Source of the DNA: Streptomyces sp. NBC_00510
GTDB lineage: Bacteria; Actinomycetota; Actinomycetes; Streptomycetales; Streptomycetaceae
Direction of reading: 5' to 3'
NCBI GenBank assembly: GCA_036013505.1
Contig: CP107851.1
Span: 7,736,001 to 7,800,000, forward strand
Length of the DNA: 64,000 nucleotides
Part shown: piece after piece, positions 1 to 10,803 of the stretch
Layout of the letters: each line of letters begins with the position of its first letter
Position numbering within the stretch: position 1 is the stretch's first letter
The notes under the pieces: generated by a model
Database searches by the model: none
The model's input: only the letters and a program-made list of their open reading frames with translations
What the model was told of the DNA's origin: nothing
Program-made: the position numbers and the translations under genes

Positions 1-1178
1 GCGCCGTGCTGGAACGGGCCTCCGAGGTGCACGACCGGCTCACCGAGCTCGTCCTGCGCGGCGGCGGCGTGGACGACGTCGCGGACGCCGTCGCCGAGGT
101 GCTCTCCGGGACGGTGCGGGTCGTCGGCACCGACCGCGACCCCGTCCCCGACGCGCTCGCCGACGCGGTGGCCCGCTCCCGGAAGGACGGCCACGCCGTA
201 CGGCAGGGCGAGACCTGGACGGCCGCCGTCACCGCGGGCGGCGAACTGCTGGGCGCCCTCGTGCTGCACGGCCACCCCGAACTCGACCCCGTCGACCAGC
301 GCACGCTGGAGCGGGCCGCCATGGTCACCTCGCTGCTGCTGCTCGCCCGGCGCACCGCCGCCGAGGCCGAGCAGCGCTTCCGGGGCGAGCTCCTGGACGA
401 CCTGCTCGACGCCCCGCAGCGTGACCCCGCACTGCTGCGCGAACGCGCGGGCCGGCTCCGCGCGGACCTCGACGCCCCGCACGTCGTCCTCGCCGCCCGC
501 GTCGACGAGGAGCACGCCGGGGCCGCAGCAGACCGGCAGCGGTTGTGGTCGGCCGCCTCCCACCTCGCCGCCACCCGGCGGGGTCTGGCCGCCGCACGCG
601 ACGGCGGCACCGTGCTGCTGCTCCCGCTGGAGCCGGGCTCCGACGCCTCCGCCACCGCCCGCCGGATCGCCCAGCAGCTGGGCACGGCGGTGCAGGCGGC
701 CGTCACGGTGGGGGCGTCCGGCCCCGTCCACGCGCCGGCCGGCCGGCCCGGCGCCGTCGCCCTGGCCTACGCGGAAGCGCAGCGCTGCGGCGACACGCTG
801 CGCGCCCTCGGCCGGGTCGGCGAGGGCGCCGCGGGCGACGACTTCGGCTTCCTCGGACTGCTGCTGACCGAGTCGCGCGACGTCGACGGGTTTGTGCACC
901 GCACGATCGGCGCCGTCGCCGACTACGACAGCCGCCGGGGCACCGACCTCGTGCGCACCCTGGACGCCTACTTCGCCAGCGGGATGAGCCCCGTGCGCAC
1001 CAAGGACGCCCTCCACGTGCACGTCAACACCGTCGCGCAGCGCCTGGAGCGCATCTCCCACCTGCTCGGCGCCGACTGGCAGGCCCCGGACCGTTCGCTG
1101 GAGATCCAGCTCGCGCTGCGCCTGCACCGGCTCTCGGCCGGGCAGGAGGGCCCGCCGGGCCCCGCCGGTCAGGTCTGA
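1..1178 (+). CDS. PucR/CdaR-type transcriptional regulator (5' end outside window)
   Basis: The reading frame is open from the window edge, and the first in-frame GTG at position 6 is probably internal, so the N-terminus is missing. The visible 390 residues contain a GAF-like middle part and end in a PucR C-terminal helix-turn-helix: a stretch 'LDAYFASGMSP' is followed by 'ALHVHVNTVAQRLERISHLLG', the CdaR/PucR pattern in which the recognition helix lies in NTVAQRLERI. Members of this family activate catabolic genes. Its target is not visible here because the upstream side is cut. The next gene is convergent and overlaps the 3' end by about 10 bases. Confident as a PucR-like regulator, target unknown. 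Confidence 0.8.
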   Translation, partial: AVLERASEVHDRLTELVLRGGGVDDVADAVAEVLSGTVRVVGTDRDPVPDALADAVARSRKDGHAVRQGETWTAAVTAGGELLGALVLHGHPELDPVDQRTLERAAMVTSLLLLARRTAAEAEQRFRGELLDDLLDAPQRDPALLRERAGRLRADLDAPHVVLAARVDEEHAGAAADRQRLWSAASHLAATRRGLAAARDGGTVLLLPLEPGSDASATARRIAQQLGTAVQAAVTVGASGPVHAPAGRPGAVALAYAEAQRCGDTLRALGRVGEGAAGDDFGFLGLLLTESRDVDGFVHRTIGAVADYDSRRGTDLVRTLDAYFASGMSPVRTKDALHVHVNTVAQRLERISHLLGADWQAPDRSLEIQLALRLHRLSAGQEGPPGPAGQV

Positions 1179-1570
1179 TCCGGGCCCGCGACCAGCTCCA
1201 CCTCGAACCCGTCGCCGTTCTCCAGGTAGGCGGCGTAGTGCTCCTCGCCACCGGCGTACGGATGCAGCTCGGGGAACATCAGCGTCCAGCCGTGCCGCGG
1301 CGAGCGGGCCACCAGGGCGTCCAGCTCCGCGCGGCCCGCCACATGGAACGCGAGGTGGTTCAGCCCCGCCCTGCGGCGCTCGTGCGGCCCCTCGACGAGA
1401 TCCGGTGACCGCTCGACGACGATATAGGTCGCCCCCAGCCGCCAGCTGCGGCCCGCGTCCCACCGCTGGTACCGGACGTAGCCGAGCTCGCCCAGCAGCC
1501 AGCCCCACTCGGCGTCCGCGCGCTCCAGCTCCGGAACCCACAGCTCGACATGGTGGAGCACCCCCGTCAT
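1169..1570 (-). CDS. VOC (glyoxalase/bleomycin resistance fold) protein
   Basis: A small single-domain protein of 133 residues if read from the internal ATG (MTGVLHHVELWVPEL). An ATG 16 codons upstream is possible but adds low-complexity residues that are not family-like. The pattern 'HHVELWVPELERADAEWGWLL' at the start and 'YAAYLENGDGFEVELV' near the end are the two beta-alpha-beta-beta modules of the vicinal oxygen chelate fold. The metal ligands would be the early His, 'NHLAFHV' in the middle and the Glu near the C-terminus. Substrate cannot be predicted. It is convergent with the PucR-like gene, and the two 3' ends overlap slightly. Confidence 0.75.
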   Translation of the reverse strand: MTGVLHHVELWVPELERADAEWGWLLGELGYVRYQRWDAGRSWRLGATYIVVERSPDLVEGPHERRRAGLNHLAFHVAGRAELDALVARSPRHGWTLMFPELHPYAGGEEHYAAYLENGDGFEVELVAGPDQT

Positions 1571-1668
1571 CGCTCTCGTGTCACTCACGGTCACGACAGT
1601 AGACCCCGCCACTGACATGCCGTGACGGGGTCCACGTACCGGGGGGTGCGGAACGTGTCCGCCCGGGG

Positions 1669-3045
1669 TCAGCCCGCGTGGGCCGACCGGGCCAGCGGGG
1701 CGTCCTCAGCGGTCCCCGACTCGACGGCGTCGAGGTCCCGGCCGCGCGTCTCCTTGGCCACCCCGACCGCGACCAGCGTGAGCAGCGCGGCGGCGATGAC
1801 GTACAGCGAGATGGGGACCGAGCTGTCGTAGGCCGCGAGCAGCGCGGTCGCGATGAGCGGAGCCGGGGCGCCCGCGGCCACGGAGGCGAACTGGGCGCCG
1901 ATCGAGGCCCCGGAGTAGCGCATGCGGGTCGCGAACATCTCGGAGAAGAAGGCCGCCTGCGGCGCGTACATGGCGCCGTGCAGCACCAGGCCGCCCGTGA
2001 CGGCCAGCAGCAGGGCCGGGAAGCTCTTTGTGTCGATCAGCGCGAAGAACGGGAAGGCCCACAGGCCGACGCCCGCCGCGCCCAGCAGGTACACCGGCCT
2101 GCGCCCGACGCGGTCGGAGAGCGCGCCCCAGGCCGGGATGACGGCGAAGTGCACCGCGGAGGCGATGAGCACGGCGTTCAGCGCGGTCTGCTTGCCCAGG
2201 GCCGCGTGCTCGACGGCGTAGACGAGGACGAAGGCGGTGATGACGTAGTAGCTGATGTTCTCCGCCATGCGGGCACCCATCGCCACCAGGACGTCCCGCC
2301 AGTGGTCGCGCAGGACCGACACCAGCGGCAGCCGCTCGATCGTGGACTCCTCCGCCTTGCGGGCCTCCGCCCTGGCCAGCGCCGCCTTGAACACGGGGGA
2401 CTCGTCGACCGACAGCCGGATCCACAGCCCCACCATCACGAGCACGCCCGAGAGGAGGAACGGGATCCGCCAGCCCCACGAGGTGAACGCGTCGTCCGAG
2501 AGCAGCGCGGTCAGCGCCGACAGCACACCGGTGGCGAGCAGCTGCCCGGCCGGCGCGCCCGTCTGCGGCCACGAGGCCCAGAACCCGCGCCGCTTGGCGT
2601 CGCCGTGCTCCGAGACCAGCAGCACCGCGCCGCCCCACTCGCCGCCGAGCGCGAAGCCCTGCACGAGGCGGAGCATGGTGAGCAGCACCGGAGCGGCGAC
2701 GCCGATCGTGGAGAACGTCGGCAGCAGGCCGATGCAGAAGGTCGCGCCACCCATGAGCAGCAGGCTCAGCACGAGCAGCCGCTTGCGGCCGAGGCGGTCC
2801 CCGTAGTGGCCGAAGACGAGGGCGCCCACCGGGCGGGCGGCGAAGCCGACCGCGTAGGTGAGGAACGACAGCAGCGTGCCGACCAGGGGTTCCTCGTTGG
2901 GGAAGAACAGCTTGTTGAAGACCAGCGCGGCGGCGGAGCCGTAGAGGAAGAAGTCGTACCACTCGATGGTGGTGCCGATGAGGCTCGCCGCGACGATTCT
3001 GCGGAGCGAGCCGGGTGCGGTGGGCGCGGGTGCCGGGGTTGCCAT
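1669..3045 (-). CDS. MFS transporter, metabolite:H+ symporter (MHS) family
   Basis: A 458-residue, 12-helix major facilitator. The start MATPAPAPTAPGSLRRIVAAS was chosen because the family begins just before 'LIGTTIEWYDFFLYG', a hallmark of MHS members (ShiA, ProP, citrate and dicarboxylate permeases). The loop motif 'GHYGDRLGRKRLL' lies between helices 2 and 3, and its counterpart 'ALSDRVGRRPVY' is in the second half. 'RLVQGFALGGEWGGAVLL' in helix 4 is also typical. It imports an organic acid, osmolyte or similar solute with protons, but the substrate is not determinable. It is divergent from isocitrate dehydrogenase, so a carboxylate is an attractive guess only. A palindrome 77 bases upstream suggests a dedicated repressor. 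Confidence 0.85.
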   Translation of the reverse strand: MATPAPAPTAPGSLRRIVAASLIGTTIEWYDFFLYGSAAALVFNKLFFPNEEPLVGTLLSFLTYAVGFAARPVGALVFGHYGDRLGRKRLLVLSLLLMGGATFCIGLLPTFSTIGVAAPVLLTMLRLVQGFALGGEWGGAVLLVSEHGDAKRRGFWASWPQTGAPAGQLLATGVLSALTALLSDDAFTSWGWRIPFLLSGVLVMVGLWIRLSVDESPVFKAALARAEARKAEESTIERLPLVSVLRDHWRDVLVAMGARMAENISYYVITAFVLVYAVEHAALGKQTALNAVLIASAVHFAVIPAWGALSDRVGRRPVYLLGAAGVGLWAFPFFALIDTKSFPALLLAVTGGLVLHGAMYAPQAAFFSEMFATRMRYSGASIGAQFASVAAGAPAPLIATALLAAYDSSVPISLYVIAAALLTLVAVGVAKETRGRDLDAVESGTAEDAPLARSAHAG

Positions 3046-3121
3046 GGTCACCACTTCCGGGCGGGGGACGGGGACGTTTCCGATGTCGCCACACCGTAGA
3101 AACGGCCACGTCACGCTCCCA

Positions 3122-3138
3122 TGTGGTGGAACACCACA
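3122..3138. promoter_or_regulatory. Perfect 17-bp palindrome upstream of the MHS transporter
   Basis: TGTGGTG-GAA-CACCACA is a perfect 7-3-7 inverted repeat in the 268-bp divergent region between the transporter and isocitrate dehydrogenase. It lies 77 bases upstream of the transporter start. The length and GTGG/CCAC half-sites look like an operator for a dimeric GntR- or IclR-type regulator. No such regulator is encoded next to it. Confidence 0.55.
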
Positions 3139-3313
3139 GTTGTGCCGCCGGGTATGCGGGCGGGCACCATGAGCGTCCCGTCCGGGGTGCCCGGCGCCGC
3201 CGGGGCGGGGCCGGGGGGCGGTGCCCGGGCGCCGGGAGGGTCCATTCGAGTGGTGGCCGCTCACGAGATATCTTGATGTCGAGCAATGTTGCAGACGTGG
3301 AGCGGAGCACCCG

Positions 3314-5533
<2,220 letters not shown>

Positions 5534-5556
5534 CGCGACCGGCAGCACGACGCGAA

Positions 5557-5586
5557 CCGCCCCGGCTGGTGATCCAGCCGGGGCGG
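5557..5586. terminator. Rho-independent-type terminator of icd
   Basis: CCGCCCCGGCTGG and its exact complement CCAGCCGGGGCGG form a perfect 13-bp stem with a TGAT loop 23 bases after the icd stop. It lies between convergent genes and so can serve both strands. There is no U-tract, as is usual in Streptomyces. Confidence 0.85.
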
Positions 5587-5617
5587 TCCCGTGCACGGGG
5601 CGCGGTGGGGCGCGCGG

Positions 5618-6346
5618 TTACGCGAAGACGCCGTCCAGCCACGCCTGCCAGCGCTGCCCGGCCCGCTCGCCGTCGGCGCCGGGGGCGAAGTCGTGCACGC
5701 TCACGCCGACCGGGGCGCCGAAGTGGTTGCGGCCGAAGACCCGGTACATCGCGTCGCCGGTCCGCAGGCCGACGAAGTACCGGTCGCGGTAGTCGACCAC
5801 GGCCTCCACCGGCCCGGCGCCGGGCAGTTCGACACGCACCACGGCGCCCTCGGCCGCGTCGTCCGGCACCCCGAGGGCGCGGCTGACGGCCTCGAGGGCG
5901 TCCGGCGCGGTGGACGCGGCGGGGCCGCCCACGGTGGCGAAGGCGGCCGGCCGCCCGGTGAAGTGGGTCAGGTACTGGCGCAGGGTGTGCAGGTAGAAGT
6001 CGGTGTGCTTGCTCGCGCCGTCGTACTGGTTGTCCCAGTCGTCGACGAAGACGCCGCTGTGCACGTAGCGCACCCAGGCACCGCCGCCCTCGCGCTCCTC
6101 GACGACGTGCTCGAGCTGGTTGAAGAACTGGTTGTCGACGCCCTCCGGGCTCTCCGACCGGGCGATCAGGTGGTGCGGCGGGTCCCAGGCGGTGAGGGTG
6201 CCGCCGAAGGGCGCGGCGCCGCCCTTGCGCGGCTCGAACTCCTGGGGCCACAGCCAGCCGGCGGAACCGGTGGTGACGGCCTCCCAGACCTCCTCCGGGC
6301 TCGCCTCGGTCTCGAACTCGCGGACGATCTCGAATTCCTTGGACAT
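5618..6346 (-). CDS. SRPBCC (AHSA1/START-like) domain protein
   Basis: 242 residues from the ATG preceded by GAGGAG. The upstream extension of the open frame is Pro/Thr-rich and not family-like. 'FEIVREFETEASPEEVWEAVTTGSAGWLWPQEFE' is the N-terminal beta strand and helix of an AHSA1-type SRPBCC fold, a hydrophobic ligand-binding cavity. A second, more divergent half follows. The gene just downstream of the HTH regulator on the same strand forms the common actinomycete pair of an ArsR-like repressor and an SRPBCC protein, separated here by about 120 bases. Biochemical role unknown. Confidence 0.8.
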   Translation of the reverse strand: MSKEFEIVREFETEASPEEVWEAVTTGSAGWLWPQEFEPRKGGAAPFGGTLTAWDPPHHLIARSESPEGVDNQFFNQLEHVVEEREGGGAWVRYVHSGVFVDDWDNQYDGASKHTDFYLHTLRQYLTHFTGRPAAFATVGGPAASTAPDALEAVSRALGVPDDAAEGAVVRVELPGAGPVEAVVDYRDRYFVGLRTGDAMYRVFGRNHFGAPVGVSVHDFAPGADGERAGQRWQAWLDGVFA

Positions 6347-6464
6347 GGTGCTGCTCGCTCCTCGGGGGACGGGCCCGGACGCCCGGACGACGTGGTGGGT
6401 GGTGGGGTGGTGGGGGGTGTTCGGCGGTGCGGTGCAGTGCGGGCCGGGACGGGTCACGGGCCGC

Positions 6465-7130
6465 TCACGGGGACTCCTCGACGGCGGCCGGCGTGGCCCG
6501 CCCGACGGCCGGTGCGGACTCCCCGGACGGCCCGGACGGGGGACCGGGTTCCTTGACGGTGGGGTGGAGCGCGACCACGATGCGGTGCTCGCGACCGCCC
6601 TCGCCGTCAGCGTCGTGGTACTTGGCGATCAGCGCGCTCACCCCGCGGGTCAGCTCCTCCACGAACGCGGCCCGGTCGGCGGCGGAGGCGAAGCGCACCT
6701 CTCCGTCGAGGGCGTACGTCGCGAGCCGCTTGCGGGCCCTGGCCGCACCGGTGATCAGGGTGCCGACGTCGCGGACGAGCCGGGCGGCGACGGCCAGCAG
6801 CCAGCGCGCGGACAGCTGGTCGCGGAAGCGCCCGGGGTCCGGCTGGACGGCGGCGAGCGCGAGCGGGGAGATCACGTACGAGGCCGCGGTGGCCCGCATC
6901 AGCCGTTCGGTGACGTTGCCCTTCCGGCGTTCGCCGGCAAGCTCGACCAGGCCGTGCGCCTCCAGCGTCCGCAGGTGGTAGTTCACCTTCTGCCGCGGCA
7001 GCCCGACCCGGGCGGCGAGCATGGCCGCCGACGCCGGCCCCTCCGCCAGCTCGGCGAGGAGGCGGGCCCGTACGGGGTCCAGCGTGGCGGCGGCGGCCGC
7101 CGAGTCCTCGATCACGCTCACGTCCAACAT
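6465..7130 (-). CDS. ArsR-like winged-helix transcriptional regulator
   Basis: 221 residues. An N-terminal winged helix is seen in 'LDPVRARLLAELAEGPASAAMLAARVGLPRQKVNYHLRTLEAHGLVEL', with the recognition helix around LPRQKVNYHLRTL. The rest is a helical domain and a low-complexity Pro/Ser-rich tail. No ArsR metal-binding CxC motif is present, so this is an ArsR-fold regulator without an obvious metal site. It is transcribed just ahead of the SRPBCC gene and most likely controls that pair. ATG at 7130 has a GGTGGGG ribosome binding site. Confidence 0.85.
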   Translation of the reverse strand: MLDVSVIEDSAAAAATLDPVRARLLAELAEGPASAAMLAARVGLPRQKVNYHLRTLEAHGLVELAGERRKGNVTERLMRATAASYVISPLALAAVQPDPGRFRDQLSARWLLAVAARLVRDVGTLITGAARARKRLATYALDGEVRFASAADRAAFVEELTRGVSALIAKYHDADGEGGREHRIVVALHPTVKEPGPPSGPSGESAPAVGRATPAAVEESP

Positions 7131-7430
7131 GGCCCCACCGTCTCACCGAAAAGTTTTTTTGTCCAGCCCACATTTCTTGTCGGTGAGTCGGGGACACCCG
7201 CCGGTAACGCCGGCGCCCGGGACGAAACACCGATTTCACCTGCCGCGCGAACGGACCTGACACCGCCGTGGGCCGTGTCCGCACAGGTGACGCGACGGAA
7301 CGCCGGGGGCCCCAGCGCGTTACAGCGTGGTACTGCACCCCGCACCCCAGGGCTCCTAATGTCAGCCGTCAAGCGGCCCGGAGTTCACCTCCGCGGCCCG
7401 CTCATTGCCGCGACGTCGGAGGGAAGACCG
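7131..7430. other. Divergent intergenic region between the HTH regulator and the hydantoin operon
   Basis: 300 bases without a supported gene, holding the promoters of two divergent units. The HTH side carries an unusually AT-rich tract (AAAAGTTTTTTT around 7151-7160) for this genome. On the plus strand GGAGGGAAG precedes the ATG of the C-N hydrolase. No clear operator could be identified by eye. Confidence 0.5.
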
Positions 7431-8273
7431 ATGAGTCGAGTAGTGCGCGCCGCGCTCGTCCAGACGAAGTGGACCGGCGACAAGGAATCGATGACCGACC
7501 TCCACGAGCGGTACGCCCGCGAGGCGGCCGCCCAGGGGGCGCAGGTCATCGGCTTCCAGGAGGTGTTCAACGCCCCGTACTTCTGCCAGGTGCAGGAGCC
7601 CGAGCACTACCGGTGGGCGGAACCGGTGCCGGACGGCCCGACGATCGTGCGGATGCAGGCGCTCGCCAAGGAGCTCCGCATGGTGATGGTGGTGCCGGTC
7701 TACGAGATCGAGCAGGCGGGCTTCTACTACAACACCGCCGCCGTGATCGACGCCGACGGCAGCTACCTCGGCAAGTACCGCAAGCACCACATCCCGCAGG
7801 TCAAGGGCTTCTGGGAGAAGTACTACTTCAAGCCCGGCAACCTGGGCTGGCCGGTCTTCGACACGGCCGTCGGCAAGGTCGGCGTCTACATCTGCTACGA
7901 CCGCCATTTCCCCGAGGGCTGGCGGGCACTCGGCCTCGCCGGCGCCGAACTGGTCTACAACCCCTCCGCCACCTCGCGCGGGCTCTCCTCGTACCTGTGG
8001 CAGCTGGAGCAGCCGGCCGCGGCCGTCGCCAACGAGTACTTCGTCGCCGCCATCAACCGGGTCGGCCAGGAGGAGTACGGCGACAACGACTTCTACGGCA
8101 CGTCCTACTTCGTCGACCCGCGCGGTCAGTTCGTGGGCGACGTCGCCTCCGACAAGGAGGAGGAACTCGTCGTCCGCGACCTGGACTTCGGGAAGATCGA
8201 GGAGGTCCGTCAGCAGTGGGCCTTCTACCGGGACCGCCGCCCCGACGCCTACGGCCCGCTGACCGAGGCCTGA
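7431..8273 (+). CDS. Carbon-nitrogen hydrolase, beta-ureidopropionase type
   Basis: Nitrilase-superfamily amidase of 280 residues with the catalytic triad in place: Glu44 (GFQEVFNAPYF), Lys118 (YRKHHIP) and Cys155 (VYICYDRHFPEGWR). The context with dihydropyrimidinase indicates that it hydrolyses N-carbamoyl-beta-amino acids, giving beta-alanine or 3-aminoisobutyrate plus CO2 and ammonia. An N-carbamoyl-D-amino acid from hydantoins is an alternative. It is the first gene of the operon, with GGAGGG before the ATG and hydA 16 bases downstream. Specificity is inferred from context. Confidence 0.88.
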   Translation: MSRVVRAALVQTKWTGDKESMTDLHERYAREAAAQGAQVIGFQEVFNAPYFCQVQEPEHYRWAEPVPDGPTIVRMQALAKELRMVMVVPVYEIEQAGFYYNTAAVIDADGSYLGKYRKHHIPQVKGFWEKYYFKPGNLGWPVFDTAVGKVGVYICYDRHFPEGWRALGLAGAELVYNPSATSRGLSSYLWQLEQPAAAVANEYFVAAINRVGQEEYGDNDFYGTSYFVDPRGQFVGDVASDKEEELVVRDLDFGKIEEVRQQWAFYRDRRPDAYGPLTEA

Positions 8274-8289
8274 GGGAGGGAGGGAACCG

Positions 8290-9690
8290 GTGAGCCGAAC
8301 CCTGATCCGCGGCGGACTGGTCGTCACCGCCGCTGAGGAGGTCCACGCCGACGTCCTCGTCGAGGACGAGAGGATCGTCGCCCTCGCCACCACCGGCAGC
8401 ACGGTCGCCGAGGGCTGGACGGCCGACACCGTGATCGACGCGACCGGGACGTACGTCATCCCGGGCGGTGTCGACGCGCACACCCACATGGAGCTGCCCT
8501 TCGGCGGCACCCACGCCTCGGACACCTTCGAGACCGGCACCCGGGCCGCCGCCTGGGGCGGTACGACGACGATCGTGGACTTCGCCGTCCAGTCGGTGGG
8601 CGAGTCGCTGCGTGCCGGACTCGACGCCTGGCACGCCAAGGCCGAGGGCAACTGCGCCGTCGACTACGCGTTCCACATGATCGTGTCGGACGTCAACGAG
8701 AACAGCCTCAAGGAGATGGACCTCCTCGTCGACGAAGGGGTCACCTCCTTCAAGCTGTTCATGGCCTACCCCGGCGTCTTCTACAGCGACGACGGCAAGA
8801 TCCTGCGGGCCATGCAGCGTGGCGCGGCCAACGGCGGCCTGGTCATGATGCACGCGGAGAACGGCATCGCCATCGACGTCCTGGTCGAGCAGGCGCTGGC
8901 CGCGGGCAAGACCGACCCCCGCTACCACGGCGAGGTCCGGCGGGAGTTGCTGGAGGCCGAGGCGACCCACCGGGCCATCCGGCTGGCCGAGGTGGCCGGT
9001 GCGCCGCTCTACGTCGTCCACGTCTCTGCCCAGCAGGCGGTCGCGGAGCTGGCCACGGCACGCGACCGCGGCCTCAACGTCTTCGCCGAGACGTGCCCGC
9101 AGTACCTGTTCCTGTCCACGGACAACCTGGCCGAGCCGGACTTCGAGGGCGCCAAGTACGTCTGTTCCACGCCGCTGCGGCCCAGGGAGCACCAGACGGA
9201 GCTGTGGAAGGGTCTGCGGACCAACGACCTGCAGGTGGTGTCCACGGACCACTGCCCGTTCTGCTTCGTGGGGCAGAAGGAGCTGGGCCGGGGTGACTTC
9301 TCCAAGATCCCCAACGGTCTGCCGGGGGTGGAGAACCGGATGGACCTACTCCATCAGGCGGTGGTGGACGGGCACATCAGCCGGCGCCGGTGGATCGAGA
9401 TCGCCTGCGCGACCCCGGCGCGGATGTTCGGGCTGTATCCGCGCAAGGGCACCATCGCGCCGGGCGCGGACGCCGACATCGTCGTCTACGACCCCGATGC
9501 GGAGCAGGTCATGTCCGCCTCCACGCACCACATGAACGTCGACTACTCGGCCTACGAGGGCCGGCGCGTACGCGGCAAGGCCCGCACCGTGATGTCGCGC
9601 GGCACCGTCGTCGTCGACCAGGACCGCTACCTGGGCCGGGCCGGCCACGGCCGCTACCAGACCCGCGAGACCTGCCAGTACCTCGTCTAG
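8290..9690 (+). CDS. hydA: Dihydropyrimidinase / D-hydantoinase
   Basis: 466-residue amidohydrolase that opens the dihydropyrimidine (or 5-substituted hydantoin) ring to the N-carbamoyl amino acid. The binuclear zinc site is complete: His64 and His66 (VDAHTHMELP), carbamylated Lys155 (TSFKLFMAYPG), His188 (MMHAENG), His244 (VHVSAQQA) and Asp320 (STDHCPF). GTG start with GGAGGGAGGGAACCG upstream. It is the second gene of the catabolic operon, between the C-N hydrolase that uses its product and an LLM flavoprotein. Length and motifs match the D-hydantoinase family closely. Confidence 0.95.
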   Translation: MSRTLIRGGLVVTAAEEVHADVLVEDERIVALATTGSTVAEGWTADTVIDATGTYVIPGGVDAHTHMELPFGGTHASDTFETGTRAAAWGGTTTIVDFAVQSVGESLRAGLDAWHAKAEGNCAVDYAFHMIVSDVNENSLKEMDLLVDEGVTSFKLFMAYPGVFYSDDGKILRAMQRGAANGGLVMMHAENGIAIDVLVEQALAAGKTDPRYHGEVRRELLEAEATHRAIRLAEVAGAPLYVVHVSAQQAVAELATARDRGLNVFAETCPQYLFLSTDNLAEPDFEGAKYVCSTPLRPREHQTELWKGLRTNDLQVVSTDHCPFCFVGQKELGRGDFSKIPNGLPGVENRMDLLHQAVVDGHISRRRWIEIACATPARMFGLYPRKGTIAPGADADIVVYDPDAEQVMSASTHHMNVDYSAYEGRRVRGKARTVMSRGTVVVDQDRYLGRAGHGRYQTRETCQYLV

Positions 9691-9710
9691 CCACCCCAGG
9701 GAGCAGAGCT

Positions 9711-10733
9711 ATGGATTTTGGTCTCGTCCTGCAGACGGACCCGCCCGCGTCGGGGGTCGTGGAGCTGATGCGGCGCGCCGAGCGCAACGGCTTCACCCAC
9801 GGCTGGACGTTCGACTCCACGGTGCTGTGGCAGGAGCCGTTCGTCATCTACAGCCAGATCCTGGCGCGGACGGAGCGGATGGTCGTCGGCCCGATGGTCA
9901 CCAATCCGGGCACCCGTACCTGGGAGGTGACCGCCTCGACCTTCGCCACGCTGAACGAGATGTTCGGCAACCGGACGATCTGCGGCATCGGCCGGGGCGA
10001 CTCGGCGATGCGAGTGGCGGGCCGCAAGCCCAACACCCTCGCCCGCATCGAGGAGGCGATGCACGTCATCCGCGAGCTCGCCGAGGGCCGCGAGGCCGAC
10101 CTCGGCGGCGGGACGGTGGTGAAGTTCCCGTGGGTGCGGCCCGGTGCCGAACTGCCGGTGTGGATGGCGGCGTACGGGCCGAAGGCGCTGGCGATCACCG
10201 GGGCGAAGGCGGACGGGTTCATCCTGCAGCTCGCCGACGTCTACCTGACCGAGTGGATGGTCAAGTCGGTCAGGGACGCCGCGGTCGCCGCCGGCCGCGA
10301 CCCCTCGCAGGTGAAGGTCTGCGTGGCGGCCCCCGCGTACGTCACCGAGGACGACTCCCCGCAGGCCCTGGCCCACGCCCGCGACCAGTGCCGCTGGTTC
10401 GGCGGCATGGTCGGCAACCACGTCGCCGACCTGGTGACCAGGTACGGCGAGGTGTCGAGCGCGGTCCCCCAGGAGCTCACGGATTACATCAAGGCCCGTG
10501 AGGGGTACGACTACTCGCACCACGGCCGCACCGGCAACCCCGACACCGCGTTCGTCCCCGACGAGATCGTCGACCGCTTCTGCCTCATCGGCACCGCAGA
10601 GCAGCACGTCGAGAAGCTGCGCGCCCTGAAGGCCCTCGGTGTCGACCAGTTCGCCCTGTACGACATGCAGGACGCCAAGGAGTCCACCATCGACGTCTAC
10701 GGCTCCACCGTCATCCCCGCGCTCCGCGGCTGA
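9711..10733 (+). CDS. LLM-class flavin oxidoreductase of the hydantoinase-linked subfamily (TIGR03842 type)
   Basis: 340-residue luciferase-like TIM barrel (MDFGLVLQTDPPASGVVELM; LNEMFGNRTICGIGRGDSA; PVWMAAYGPKALAITGAKADGF). From memory it resembles the subfamily that repeatedly sits beside dihydropyrimidinase genes (TIGR03842, CPS_4043 type). The cofactor may be F420 or FMN. The role is unassigned. Its position between hydA and the NCS1 permease implies an oxidoreductive step on a pyrimidine, hydantoin or a product. By analogy, RutA is an LLM enzyme that opens the uracil ring. A GGGAGCAGAGCT ribosome binding region lies ahead of the ATG. Confidence 0.85.
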   Translation: MDFGLVLQTDPPASGVVELMRRAERNGFTHGWTFDSTVLWQEPFVIYSQILARTERMVVGPMVTNPGTRTWEVTASTFATLNEMFGNRTICGIGRGDSAMRVAGRKPNTLARIEEAMHVIRELAEGREADLGGGTVVKFPWVRPGAELPVWMAAYGPKALAITGAKADGFILQLADVYLTEWMVKSVRDAAVAAGRDPSQVKVCVAAPAYVTEDDSPQALAHARDQCRWFGGMVGNHVADLVTRYGEVSSAVPQELTDYIKAREGYDYSHHGRTGNPDTAFVPDEIVDRFCLIGTAEQHVEKLRALKALGVDQFALYDMQDAKESTIDVYGSTVIPALRG

Positions 10734-10803
10734 TCCCGGGCCCGCCATCCCCCCGCACGGCACGTTCGATCCCCGTTCCCCGCCTCGAACGAAGGGGGCT
10801 GCC

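Noticed and set aside
7148..7162. T-run AAAAGTTTTTTT as a rho-independent terminator
   Set aside because: No stable GC stem precedes it and it lies in a divergent promoter region, not after a gene.
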